This document shows positions 33,829-44,300 of a stretch of 64,000 nt of DNA, one piece after another (the stretch's first letter is position 1; each line of letters opens with the position of its first letter). This stretch comes from Ophiostoma sp. CBS 140.51. Its lineage: Eukaryota > Ascomycota > Sordariomycetes > Ophiostomatales > Ophiostomataceae. The stretch covers positions 54,144 through 118,143 of the forward strand of contig JANSLP010000079.1 of NCBI GenBank assembly GCA_029298735.1. The letters run 5' to 3'. Below the pieces are notes generated by a model. It was given only the letters and a program-made list of their open reading frames with translations, was not told the origin of the DNA and did not search any database. The position numbers and the translations under genes are program-made.

Positions 33829-35114
33829 TGCGAAGAATAACGGCACGCGATGCCAACGTGGTGCAGCCCGATAATAACAAACAAGATTACGGGACGACAC
33901 AAACATGGGATGAACGATATTTGAGTTACACAGAACACTACGTCCATTACGACTTTTGAATTAGACAGTTTCACGACATCCCCAAGACAAACACAACAGC
34001 ATAAACAAACAGTATCGGAAGCATCAACAACATGGATACACGGATACATGGATACATGGATACAGTCGGCGTCCTATGTGTTTCTCCTTTTACAGTGCGC
34101 ATCCACATTCTAATTCTAACGACAACGCACATTCGGAGTGGTCTCTTTACCCTGCTGGGCCTTGGTCCAGTAGTGGACTTATGTTTTATATTATATCGTT
34201 TCGAGGAAGGAGAAGAGGCAGGACAAGTAAGATGAGAATGGGGAGGAGTGTAATTTGTGATATTGGTTTACGGGTTGTATATTTTATTTCTTTTCTGTCT
34301 GTGCTGCCGCCGCAAGGCATCGCCTTATGCGTTATGGCAGCACTCCATCACCTACATATAATGATAATGAGACAACGATACATATAATTTTTGGGAGACA
34401 GTGCCAGAGTGCTGTGCAGAGTGACAAAAGTGTTGGTGTCGGTGTGAGCAAAGCGGTCAACAGTATGGCGTATTTCAGGTACAAAGGAGAAGTACAGCAC
34501 GATAGCAGCTGATTGTGGGTGATAGTGGGACAGTGCCCGATAGCACCTTTGCACCCTCGCACCTGCCCAGCTTTGCCTCTTGCTTGGCGATAGTGCCTTT
34601 GCTGGTTGCCTAGCTCAGGTTGCTCAGGTGCTGTTATCTTTCCAATGCGGCAATTACGATGCACCGTGTGCGTACTGTGTCTACTGTGCTGCCTTCTGCC
34701 CCGCAGGCCAAAGCTCCACCAAGATGTGGCACAGACCCAATCACAAGCCGCAGAAGCTCAACGCCCGCACTGTCTGTCCCCAATTGCCAAAGAAGCAAGA
34801 ACCATCGTCAGCCAGCCCTCTCCCTTTGTTCGGGAATCTCTTCCAGCCTGTTGAACGTTAACAAGATCCATCTCCAACAACATCTCCCCTCCCCCATCCC
34901 CGTTGCTTCGACTGCGCCATCGCTCGATACAACCTCGCACGCTTCGGAGACTCCCTCTATTTTCACTCGTTTCGCATTTCGGATCCTCGAGAATCCCATT
35001 TCACCACCAGCTCGTCGACATATTTAGGTAGCATCGACAGCTTCATTTCCAGCTTCAAGAAAGCCAACTTGACGATTGATACACAGCCTTGCTAGCCTTG
35101 CTCCCTCACCCACG
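33829..35114. other. 3' flank of DUF4048 gene and vma1 promoter
   Basis: 1.3 kb. It contains an 8-bp minisatellite at 34032-34063, then sequence becoming C/T-rich before the vma1 start (about 34850-35114). No convincing ORF. Confidence 0.5.
34032..34063 (+). repeat. 4 x 8-bp minisatellite (ATGGATAC)
   Basis: Four tandem units; the second reads ACGGATAC, the others ATGGATAC. Located in the DUF4048 gene 3' flank. Confidence 0.9.
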
Positions 35115-38100
35115 ATGGAGCACACAGGAAAGATCTACTCGGTGTCAGGACCCGTCGTGGTCGCCGAGGAGATGGAGGGTGTGGCCATGTACGAGCTCGT
35201 CAAGGTCGGCCACGACAACCTGGTCGGTGAGGTCATTCGCATCAGCGGCGACCGTGCCACCATCCAGGTCTACGAGGAGACGGGTAAGTCACACACGCCC
35301 TGTACATTTCCAATTTAGTGATGGTAGGTTAACAAAACAGCCGGTGTCCAGGTCGGTGATCCCGTTCTGCGGACGGGCAAGCCCCTGTCGGTCGAGCTCG
35401 GCCCCGGTCTGCTCAACAACATCTACGACGGCATCCAGCGCCCGCTCGCGTCCATTGCCGACGTCTCCAAGAGCATCTACATCCCCCGCGGCATCGCCAC
35501 GCACGCCCTCGACCGCGAGAAGAAGTGGGAGTTTCGGCCCACGATGAAGGTCGGCGACCACATTGCCGGCGGCGACGTCTGGGGTATCGTCCACGAGAAC
35601 TCGTTTATTACTGAGCACAAAATCATGCTACCACCCCGTGCCCGCGGTACCATCAAGCGCATTGTCGAGGCTGGCGAGTACACGGTCGACGAGAAGATTC
35701 TGGACGTGGAGTTTGACGGCAAGGTCACCGGCTACGGAATGATGCAGACGTGGCCTGTGCGTGCGCCGCGGCCAACAACCGAGAAGCTGTCGGCCAGCCA
35801 GCCCTTTTTGGTCGGCCAGCGTGTGCTCGACGCCCTCTTCCCGTCTGTGCAGGGCGGCACGGTCGCCATCCCCGGTGCTTTCGGCTGTGGCAAGACGGTC
35901 ATCTCGCAGTCGGTGTCCAAGTTCTCCAACAGCGACGTGATTGTCTACGTAGGATGCTTTGCCGCTGGGACTCCGGTCATGATGTCCAACGGCACCATCC
36001 AGCCTGTCGAGACCATCGATCTCGGCGACCACGTCATGGGCAAGGATGGCAACCCCCGCATGGTGATGGGCCTCCCCCGTGGCACTGAGACCATGTACAA
36101 GGTCTCGATGAAGACGCAACACCGCAACGAGAACGCTAGTCTGGCTTCGTTTGTGTGCAACGCTTCCCATTTGCTGGTCGTCGTGACTCCCCAGCATATT
36201 CGCAAGACCACGCACGTTGTCCGCGGCAAGATGATGACTTCGGTGTGCTGGTTCGACTGGCACACCGCCCAAGCCGAGGACGGACGCCCTGTCCGCCTGG
36301 TCAAGCTCTTCACCAAGTCCTGGGATCACGACGCCCATGGCGGTGAGGCTGCTGCTGACGCGAAGGCTGCAGCCTTCCAATCGGAACTCCCTGCGGGTGA
36401 CTTCGAGTGGAGCATCGAGACCCGCGATGTGTCCCTGCTTGGGATTCATGTCCGCAAGGCCACCCAACAGCTGATCAATCCCGTCCTCTTCCAGGCTGGG
36501 CACCTGTCCCAGGTCCTCGAGCGCCATGGCTACGAATCGGGGGCCCCGGAGATGGCCTATCTTCTGGGATTCTGGGTTGGCGATGGGTACTACGACAGGG
36601 CCGCCTTTGCTGTGGATGCTCGCGATACGGCCATCAAGGGCCGCATGCAGGAGTACGGCAGCTTGTTTAACCTCACCATGGACACCCGCGAGTACAAGAA
36701 GGACATGTACTCCAACCAGGCCGATGCCAAGACCAACCCGACTGACGCCTCGCCCACCAAAGAGGCTCGAAAGATCCTCGGAGATCTCCAGGTCAATGCC
36801 ACTCTCAACCCTGGTGAGACCTCCCCGACTGTCAAGAAGGGTTTCACCGGCATTGGGGACGAGACGATCTTCCTCCGCTCCTCGGGTACCCTTGCTGGGG
36901 CTGGGAAGAGAAAGCCGCTCAACACGGACAATGTCTTCTGGGATGTGGCCAACGCCATGGGCGTCCGCGGCCCGGATGAACAGCATGCCAAGGTGATCCC
37001 TGACGTGCTGATGTGCGAACCTTTCGAGGTTCGTGAGCAATTCTTGGCCGGCCTCATTGACTCGGACGGCCATGTCAAGCACAGCCCGCCCAGCGCTACG
37101 ATCAAGACCATCTACACCGCTATCTGTGATGGGGTGATCAAGATTGCCCGATCGCTGGGCGTCCGCGTGTCTGTGTCGGCCGAGGCCGCGACTGTGGTCC
37201 GCGGTGTCTCACACAAGAAAACCTACGCCGTTTTCCTGAGCGACCCCGAGAACACTGGGGTTTTGGCCTCAATCCTGAGTCGCTGCGCTCTGGAGCGCAA
37301 GAAGCTGCCTGCCCCGGCTACTGTGAACCGCAAGGGCCAGGCCATGTACTTTGACCTCGAGAAGCAGGCGCCCGCCAAGTACTACGGCGTCACCCTGGCC
37401 GACAACACCGACCACCAGTTCCTGCTGGGCAACATGACGCTCGTCCACAACTGCGGCGAGCGCGGTAACGAGATGGCTGAAGTGCTAAAGGACTTCCCCG
37501 AGCTTTCGATCGACGTCGATGGCCGCAAGGAGCCCATCATGAAGCGCACCACCCTGATTGCCAACACCTCCAACATGCCTGTGGCCGCCCGTGAGGCCTC
37601 CATCTACACTGGCATTACTGTGGCTGAATATTTCCGCGACCAGGGTCTCAACGTCGCCATGATGGCCGATTCGTCGTCGCGGTGGGCCGAGGCTCTGCGT
37701 GAGATTTCGGGTCGTCTCGGTGAGATGCCTGCTGACCAGGGTTTCCCCGCTTACCTGGGCGCCAAGCTCGCCAGTTTCTACGAGCGTGCCGGTCGTGTCA
37801 ACTCGCTGGGCTCGCCGGAGCGCGAGGGCAGTGTCTCCATCGTCGGTGCCGTCAGCCCGCCCGGTGGTGATTTCTCCGATCCCGTGACGGCTTCGACTCT
37901 CGGTATCGTCCAAGTCTTCTGGGGTCTCGACAAGAAGCTGGCCCAGCGCAAGCACTTCCCCTCCGTCAACACCTCGCTTTCCTACTCCAAGTACACCAAC
38001 GTCCTCGACCGGTGGTACGAGAAGGACCACCCGGACTTCCCGCGCCTGCGTGAGCGTATCCGCCAGCTGCTGTCCGATTCTGAGGAGCTCGACCAGGTCG

Positions 38101-38516
38101 TCCAGCTGGTCGGCAAGTCGGCGCTGTCGGACCCGGACAAGATTACCTTGGACATGGCGACGCTGATCAAGGAGGATTTTCTGCAGCAGAACGGCTACTC
38201 GGACTACGACCAGTTCTGCCCCATCTGGAAGACCGAATGGATGATGAAGCTCATGGTCGGTTTCCACGACGAGGCCCAAAAGGCCATTGCCCAGGGCCAG
38301 ACCTGGGCCAAGGTCCGCGAGGCCACCCAGGAGCTGCAGGGCCAACTGCGCAGTCTCAAGTTTGAGGTTCCCGGCGACGGCGAGGACGTCATCACCAAGA
38401 AGGTAGGTTTTCTCTCTTCCCCATTCTTATTGTCTGCTACGCCATACTAACAAACCTAGTACGAGGACATCCAGGCGGCTATGCTGGACAAGTTCGCCTC
38501 GGTCGTCGACGAGTAG
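35115..38516 (+). CDS. vma1: V-type ATPase catalytic subunit A, intein-containing precursor
   Basis: Three exons: 35115-35283, 35341-38402 and 38460-38516, giving a 1095-residue precursor. Introns have GTAAGT/AACAG and GTAGGT/CCTAG. Residues 262-760 are an intein, so the spliced host protein has 596 residues, near the usual size for subunit A. Host landmarks are MEHTGKIYSVSGPVVVAEEM, the P-loop GAFGCGKTV (about 233-241) just before the intein, then CGERGNEMAEVLKDFPE, NTSNMPVAAREASIYTGITV, MMADSSSRWAEALREISGRL, SVSIVGAVSPPGGDFSDPVT and the end MLDKFASVVDE. Subunit A hydrolyses ATP in the V1 sector of the vacuolar proton pump. Its activity depends on intein removal, because the intein splits the nucleotide-binding region. 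Subunit c of the same pump is encoded at 18.7 kb. Confidence 0.95.
35955..37451 (+). mobile_element. VMA1 intein with LAGLIDADG homing endonuclease (PI-SceI type)
   Basis: 499 codons in frame inside vma1, inserted between VIVYVG and CGERGNEM, the site used by the yeast VMA1 intein. Splicing elements are all present: Cys1 in CFAAGTPVMMSNGTIQPVE (block A), CNASHLLVVVTP (block B), YYGVTLADNTDHQFLLGN (block F) and LVHN followed by Cys+1 (block G). The endonuclease core has two LAGLIDADG helices: LLGFWVGDGYY (intein residue about 203) and the consensus LAGLIDSDGHV (about 364), each with its catalytic Asp. It is longer than PI-SceI (454). No frameshift or stop is present, so both splicing and nuclease activities look intact. 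Such inteins are selfish elements that copy themselves into empty alleles during mating. Base composition resembles the host gene. Confidence 0.95.
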
Positions 38517-40501
38517 ACGTTGCAAAGTGCTGCCTTTTGTCCAGCACATATCTCTCACCGGGGTTTTTAATTAGACAAGGCTCACGCGCATATACGACTT
38601 GTTGCGGGGACGGAACAAAGTCTATTGAGCTGTTGTGTTGGGACGAGGAGAGTTGCTTGCATTTCTTTTTTTTCTGTCATCCTACTTTATTTTTGGTTTG
38701 CTTGACTTGGCATTGGTCTCATTGTTATTCATTCTGTTGTTTATTTCATCTTATCATATAATTGCTTTTTGTCTCTAGTCGAATTTCACACAAGTTCATC
38801 GTACTGCTGTCACGTGCCATGATTCATTCGTAAAATTATGTGCTCTATATATGCAATCCCTACCTGAGTTAGCTTTCACTGCAACGGACCACGGGGCAGG
38901 AAGAGGATATTCGGAAGGTGGTGGGGGCAGTACGGCTTTGTGTAGGGGAAAAGTTACATTCTGTTATTCTACAAGTGTAGAATTTGTAGATGATAATTAA
39001 ACTTTGTGGTTTGTTAACAGTGCTATTGTTTTGTGTTTTCTATCGGATTTCTCGTAAGCTAAAATTAAAAACAGATAATTTTATCTAAAATAAGATGAAT
39101 GAAATTTTCAACGACAATGAGGAATAAAATCAAATAAATAGTCGAGTCTCATTTTATTTTTCCATCCCCCCCCCCTTTTATAATATGGCCTACAATACAC
39201 ACACACCGAGTTCTCCCATTCATCAATCATCCCATCTGTGGCTATCAGTTATAAGGACGCCGCATATGCAGTGTTGCGCTGGACGAATCGGACTTGTCTC
39301 AACGTCGACGTAGCAAATTTTATTTCCACATTCGACTCATAGATATTGATATGAATTTATTCGCCCTGTTATCAAATTTACTATCTGATTCTCATTTGCC
39401 ATATTGAAGTAGAAGTAAAATGCACAACTGGCAGGTTATGCTGTGGCAGGACGGGATGGGTGTGCAGTTATGAAAAAGCAAGGGACGAAAACTGATCCTG
39501 CAACGTCATCATGCTTCTCCCTGGATGCCCGGTTTTTAGGCATCGGACGAATGCACGACGTACGTAGCCAGGCACAAACGAAAGAATATTCATCCCGTCC
39601 TGTTTCTATTTTAGAACTCGATATTTTATGAAAAATGCAATTTTCTATTTGGTTATTATTTTAAGAGAACTCATGCGTAATAGTTCTATTCACAAAGTGA
39701 ATGTTCGTGAGCTGCAGACCGGTTGATATACAGCTATCTTTATCATCTCATTTGGTCACACCGATCAGACTATGGTTTTCAAAGGAGTGTTATAATTTTT
39801 GTAAACATTATGTAGAGAACGAAAGTCAAAGCAACCAGACTCGATAAAAGCCTGATACTTTGTCCTGGTCCTCTACTTTCTTTTCGTCCCGGGTATGTGA
39901 CACAAAATACAGAAAAAAAGTTCTAAGATACATAATTTCCCACCCCCAATACATAAGATATATAATGACAAGTAAATCCCAAAGGCCGCCCCGTCCACAC
40001 ATATTTTGTGATCGAAGTCGGCGCACGAAAAAAAGTAAAAAAAGGTAATAAGCCGGGTCCGTTTATAAAGGAATGTAGAAGAAGGGTATTAAAATCAAAT
40101 CCAACACCTGCCGAGTTGAGTTTCCTAGAGGAAGATATAAAAGGAAAATGCTGTGATAAGACAGGAGTGAACAAAGAGAAGGTCTAGGAAGAGAACGGGG
40201 CAAAGGCGGGCTGACCACCATTGTCGTCTCACCCCCGGAACCCTCATCACTCATTCACTCTTGTCTCATCGCAACGGGAAATTAAAAAAGGAAATTTTTG
40301 CTGCAGAAAAATTCCACAAGTAAAAGAGAAAACAGGGTTTCGTATTAGATTCTGACTGGTTGATACCAAAAAAAAGGAAAAGATTTTGCAAACACCATGC
40401 GCAGTCTTTTTAAGATGGACATCGCTCTCATGGAGAGAGAACAATGCCCATTGAAGAAAAGATGGCTAGTGTTGCCCACCAAAGCTGTTGATGCTGTTGA
40501 T
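38517..40501. other. AT-rich convergent intergenic region
   Basis: 2 kb between the ends of vma1 and the wall-protein gene. The middle (about 38950-39420 and 39600-40050) is clearly AT-richer than its surroundings, with a poly-C run near 39165. No terminal repeats or coding ORF were recognised. Confidence 0.45.
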
Positions 40502-41357
40502 TTACAGCACCAGGGCAGCCATTCCGACGGCCAGACCGAAGGCAGCGACGCCCTGGGCCTTGTTGGCGCCGGCAGTGACAACGGCAGCGGGGGTAGAGCT
40601 GGTGCCGACGACAACGGGGGTCGTGGGGGTGATGACGGTGTTGGGGGTGGTAGGGGCCACAGGAGTGGTAGGAGCCACAGGGGTGGTAGGAGCCACAGGA
40701 GTGGTAGGAGCCACAGGAGTGGTAGGAGCCACAGGAGTGGTAGGAGCCACAGGAGTGGTGGGAGCCACAGGGGTGGTGGGAGCGACGGGGACCTTGGTGG
40801 TGGCAATGGTCTCGACGGTAGTGACGCCGCCCTTGGTGACCGTCTTGGAGGTGATGGTGGTGCAGTCCTGGAGAACCGTCGTGACAGTGGGGGTGACGGT
40901 GATGATGACAGGGGGCAGGATGCTGGTCTTGTTGGCGTAGGGGACAGTGCCGCGCGAGGTGGTGGTGTAGACGGGGGGAGTGTAGCACTCCAGAGTGCAA
41001 GGGCAGTCTTTGATACGTTAGTTGTGTTCAAGAGAATATAACAAAATAATTTGTTGAGTAGAAGGTTAACTTACCAGTGATGGTCAGGGTGGTGGCCTCA
41101 GTGACGGTGATGGTCTTGTTCTTGAAGATCAGGGTGGTGGGCTCCGGGCAGTAGGTGGTGTAGTCAGTGACGATGATGGTGGTGGTGGGACCGGCCTCAG
41201 CGTGGGCAGAGGCAGCGGCCGAGGCACCAGCAGCAGCACCGGCACCGGCACCGTTGGCGGAAGCGGCAGCGGAGGCACCGGCCTGAGCACCAGCAGCGGC
41301 GCCCTGGGCAGCGGCGGTGGCGGCGAAGCCAAGAGCGGCGAACTTAATCATCTGCAT
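40502..41357 (-). CDS. GPI-type cell-wall protein with VAPTTP repeats
   Basis: Two exons: 41357-41075 and 41007-40502, giving 262 residues. The donor is GTAAGT, the acceptor AAAG, with a CTAAC branch site; the join reads TLTIT|DCPCTLECYTPP. The N-terminal signal peptide is MQMIKFAALGFAATAAAQG, followed by an Ala/Gly-rich segment. Cys-containing blocks (TDYTTYCPEPTTLIFKNKTI, then DCPCTLEC) resemble small fungal wall proteins of the CCG-6/Sed1-like kind. Next are eight tandem VAPTTP repeats (DNA 40786-40643), a likely heavily O-mannosylated stalk. The C-terminus TAGANKAQGVAAFGLAVGMA plus ALVL has a small-residue site and a hydrophobic tail, as for GPI anchoring. It is expected at the plasma membrane or cross-linked to the wall. 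Repeat number is likely to vary between strains. The family assignment is approximate. Confidence 0.8.
40643..40786 (-). repeat. 8 x 18-bp coding minisatellite (VAPTTP)
   Basis: Eight in-frame 18-bp units, near-identical, differing at third codon positions (for example GTC GCT in the first unit against GTG GCC or GTG GCT later). They encode the repeat stalk of the wall protein. Confidence 0.93.
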
Positions 41358-44300
41358 TTTGAAAGATTGAAGGTTGTTTTTGTTGATGGGCAACGAAAGC
41401 GAATGTGGTTGATGTTGAGCGAGAGTGATGAAGATAAAACTTCGAGAAGAGGGTTGAGCTAGAGTTTATATAAAAATATAAAGAAGAGCGAGTGAGGTGT
41501 GAGGTAAGCGAGGGACTGAAGTTGTAGTCTTTGTTAACGAGAGAACTAAGATAGAGAAGAAGAGGGAAGAGAAAGAAAATAAAGATGCTTTATGGGAGGG
41601 AGGGAAGGCGGCCTTTTATCAAAGCAGGAGGTGCTTATTGAGCCAAGGCCGTCTGGCGGGCGGGAGGCAGGCAAGCAGGACGAGCCATCGTTCTGGGAAG
41701 AAAGACACAAGGCCGCAAAGAAAGAAAGAGGGAGGTGTAGTGGTGGGGAGGGGTGTGCGAGGGCGCGAGACAGTCTCTCAGAGTGAGTGTGAGTGAGAGT
41801 GTAAGTGAGTGGGCGGCATACACTAACAACTAACATAGGGAAGTGGAGAGAAAAACGAGAACAGCCAAGGGCCGATGACAAGAGCGAGAGCCAGCCAGCC
41901 AGCCAAGAAAAAGTGGACTGGCCGGACTTGCTGTGAGGTCGATCATCGGTTGCGGTGCCTGGTGGTTCCTGAGGGCAGGACGCAGGAGCGTACTGGTTGT
42001 GGTGGTTGTGGTGGTTGTGGTTGTCATGTCCGCCTACTCGTACTTGGACATAGTGTGGTGGGCGGGTGGATGTGCGCGAGCGGCGAAAAAAAAAGCAAAA
42101 AGACCACCAGAGACACCAGACGGACACGAGAGACAGTTCTCGAAAACAAAAAACAAGGCTCGGGACACGATTCAGACGACTGAGCGCCCACCACAAAAAG
42201 AAAACATGACTGCCGTGTGCAGGGTCAGAGAAGGCTTGTTGGATATCAATCTCGGACGTTCACGGCGTTGTGTGGATGTGTGGATGAAGCATACGGCTCG
42301 ATGACAAACAAGGTTTCCCGGAAACCATTGTCGTGTACGAAGTAAGAGCCAGACATTTACTCCGTACTCCATAGAGGCGACGGAGGGTCGACCGAGACGA
42401 CGTCCGCAGAAGAAAAAGAAGGTTCTTTTGGCGTGGCTCTGGCGCCAGTGGGTCCAGTTCTTTGGCGTTCTTTGGCGGGAGACCAGCAAGACCAGCAAGG
42501 ACCAGCAGAAATATTGCTGTTCTCGTCGGTCGAGTTTTTCCTGTCTGGCAGAGCGTGGTTTCAACATGGACCATGGCGATCCTCTGGAATGCTGCCTCGT
42601 TCAGCTTGGCCGGGCGTGGAAGTGAGACCCGGAGTGGAGACGCCCTAGCTGTCCTGTGTCAGAACAAACCATACAGCACGCTCTGAGTTTTATGTTTGTT
42701 CACTCCATGTAAGCCGCCATTGCAGCAAAAAGAAAAAAGAAGCTGCTTGCGAGTGTTCCTATCACGGCTTTCGGCTGTAGGTGGAGGCAAGACAGTTGTG
42801 TGTGAGTGTGGGCGAAAATACTGGTTGGCAGCGCTGGAGCCGGGATAGACTGGCGAGCCTTTCCCCACTCACTTTATCATCAACAGCGACCGCAGGTCCT
42901 TCGTCAGCTGCATGTGTAGGGAAGCTCTCTCTCTCTCTCTTTCCGCCTGCATTCGGGAGCATCGAAGGATCGAATCAGCCTCTCATGGCCGTTGCGGATG
43001 CGGTATTTTGCCGTTGCAGGCAGTCAGGGCAGGATGTTTACTGAGAAAAAATACTGGCTTTCTTGTAAGGACTGCGTCAGAGCTCTGGATTCAGTTGGCC
43101 GGTGGTCACTGATATACTGATAACACAAGTCGATGTTGACTCGAATTCACCCAATTGGGCAGGCTGGATCCAGGCTCCATGTTTCCATGCCACCCACCCA
43201 ATCCTGTGGGCAGCCTCGCCATGTAAGCCAGCAAGCTTTCTCATGCAGGTTTTGGTTTCTGGCTCCTTGAGCTCCTTTGGCTCTGCACGAGCCACCGCTG
43301 TTCCTGCCTCTAGGGTGCCTGTCCGCGTGTTTTTCTCACTTCTTGGATCATCGTTGGCTCACGTTGGCTCACTGGCTCGTTGGCGGGCTCGTCTGGTGTT
43401 GATCCTGTACCTGTGCCCAATGCACGGCGGCGGGGGGAGGATATGCACGTTGGACAGCAACAGCACAGCAACTGTTGTGAGGTGGCGGACTTTCTTTTGT
43501 TCTTTTTCTCTGAAGTGTGCATGCATCAACCGTCAGTCAATTGTCAACCTGCATCCGAGCCCGCCTGAATTTGGCCACTTTTGGCCTTGCAAGTCACCGC
43601 TCTTGTCATTGACATGCACTGAAAAGTGCACTTTTGGTCGTGTTGACAATTGGAAGTATCAAAAGTGAGTAAGTGAGTGAAGAGTAACAACGCACCCCCG
43701 CCCACGCATTGGAGAAAAGCGACTTTTCGTTTGCGGAACCAAATAGGGTGAAGTAAGTACCCTTCCCTTCTCAGGACTTGCCTGTATCGCAGTTGTGTAT
43801 GGTTGTGTGTGATTGTGTGTGTGTGCTTGGGTGCGTGGTCGTACCCATTTTCTCCATTCCTGCGTTGGCGAAGCGGAAACAGCACAGAGCATGAGAGAAA
43901 GCCGAAGTGGGCAGCCAGCGTTGGCGGACGAAAAAAAAACAGTGGCTCAGTGGCACGTTGTAACCAGGATTCGGAGGAATAGTCCGCAGACGCAGAAAAA
44001 AAGACCGCGAAAGAGGGCGTCTGGGCCAGTGTATGACGGAGGTGGAAAACAAAATACGAGCTTTTCCCAGGCTTGGCACGGTGCTGACCAACGGGGGACC
44101 GGCGAGCAAGCAGGGTTGGGAAGAGGAACAGAGAAACCTCTAACGTCAACCTGAAGGCGGGCAGGGAGAAATGGAAGGGAAGAGGGACAGCAAAAAAGGG
44201 AGGGAAAAAAAAAAAAAAAAACAGCAATTGGTGACCGGACAGGACAATGAGGGTGTGCTAATCAACTGTGCTTGCTGGGTGACTCGACAAAGCAACAGAG

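Noticed and set aside
35628..37082. 484-residue ORF opposite vma1
   Set aside because: Antisense shadow of the GC-rich vma1 and intein coding sequence.
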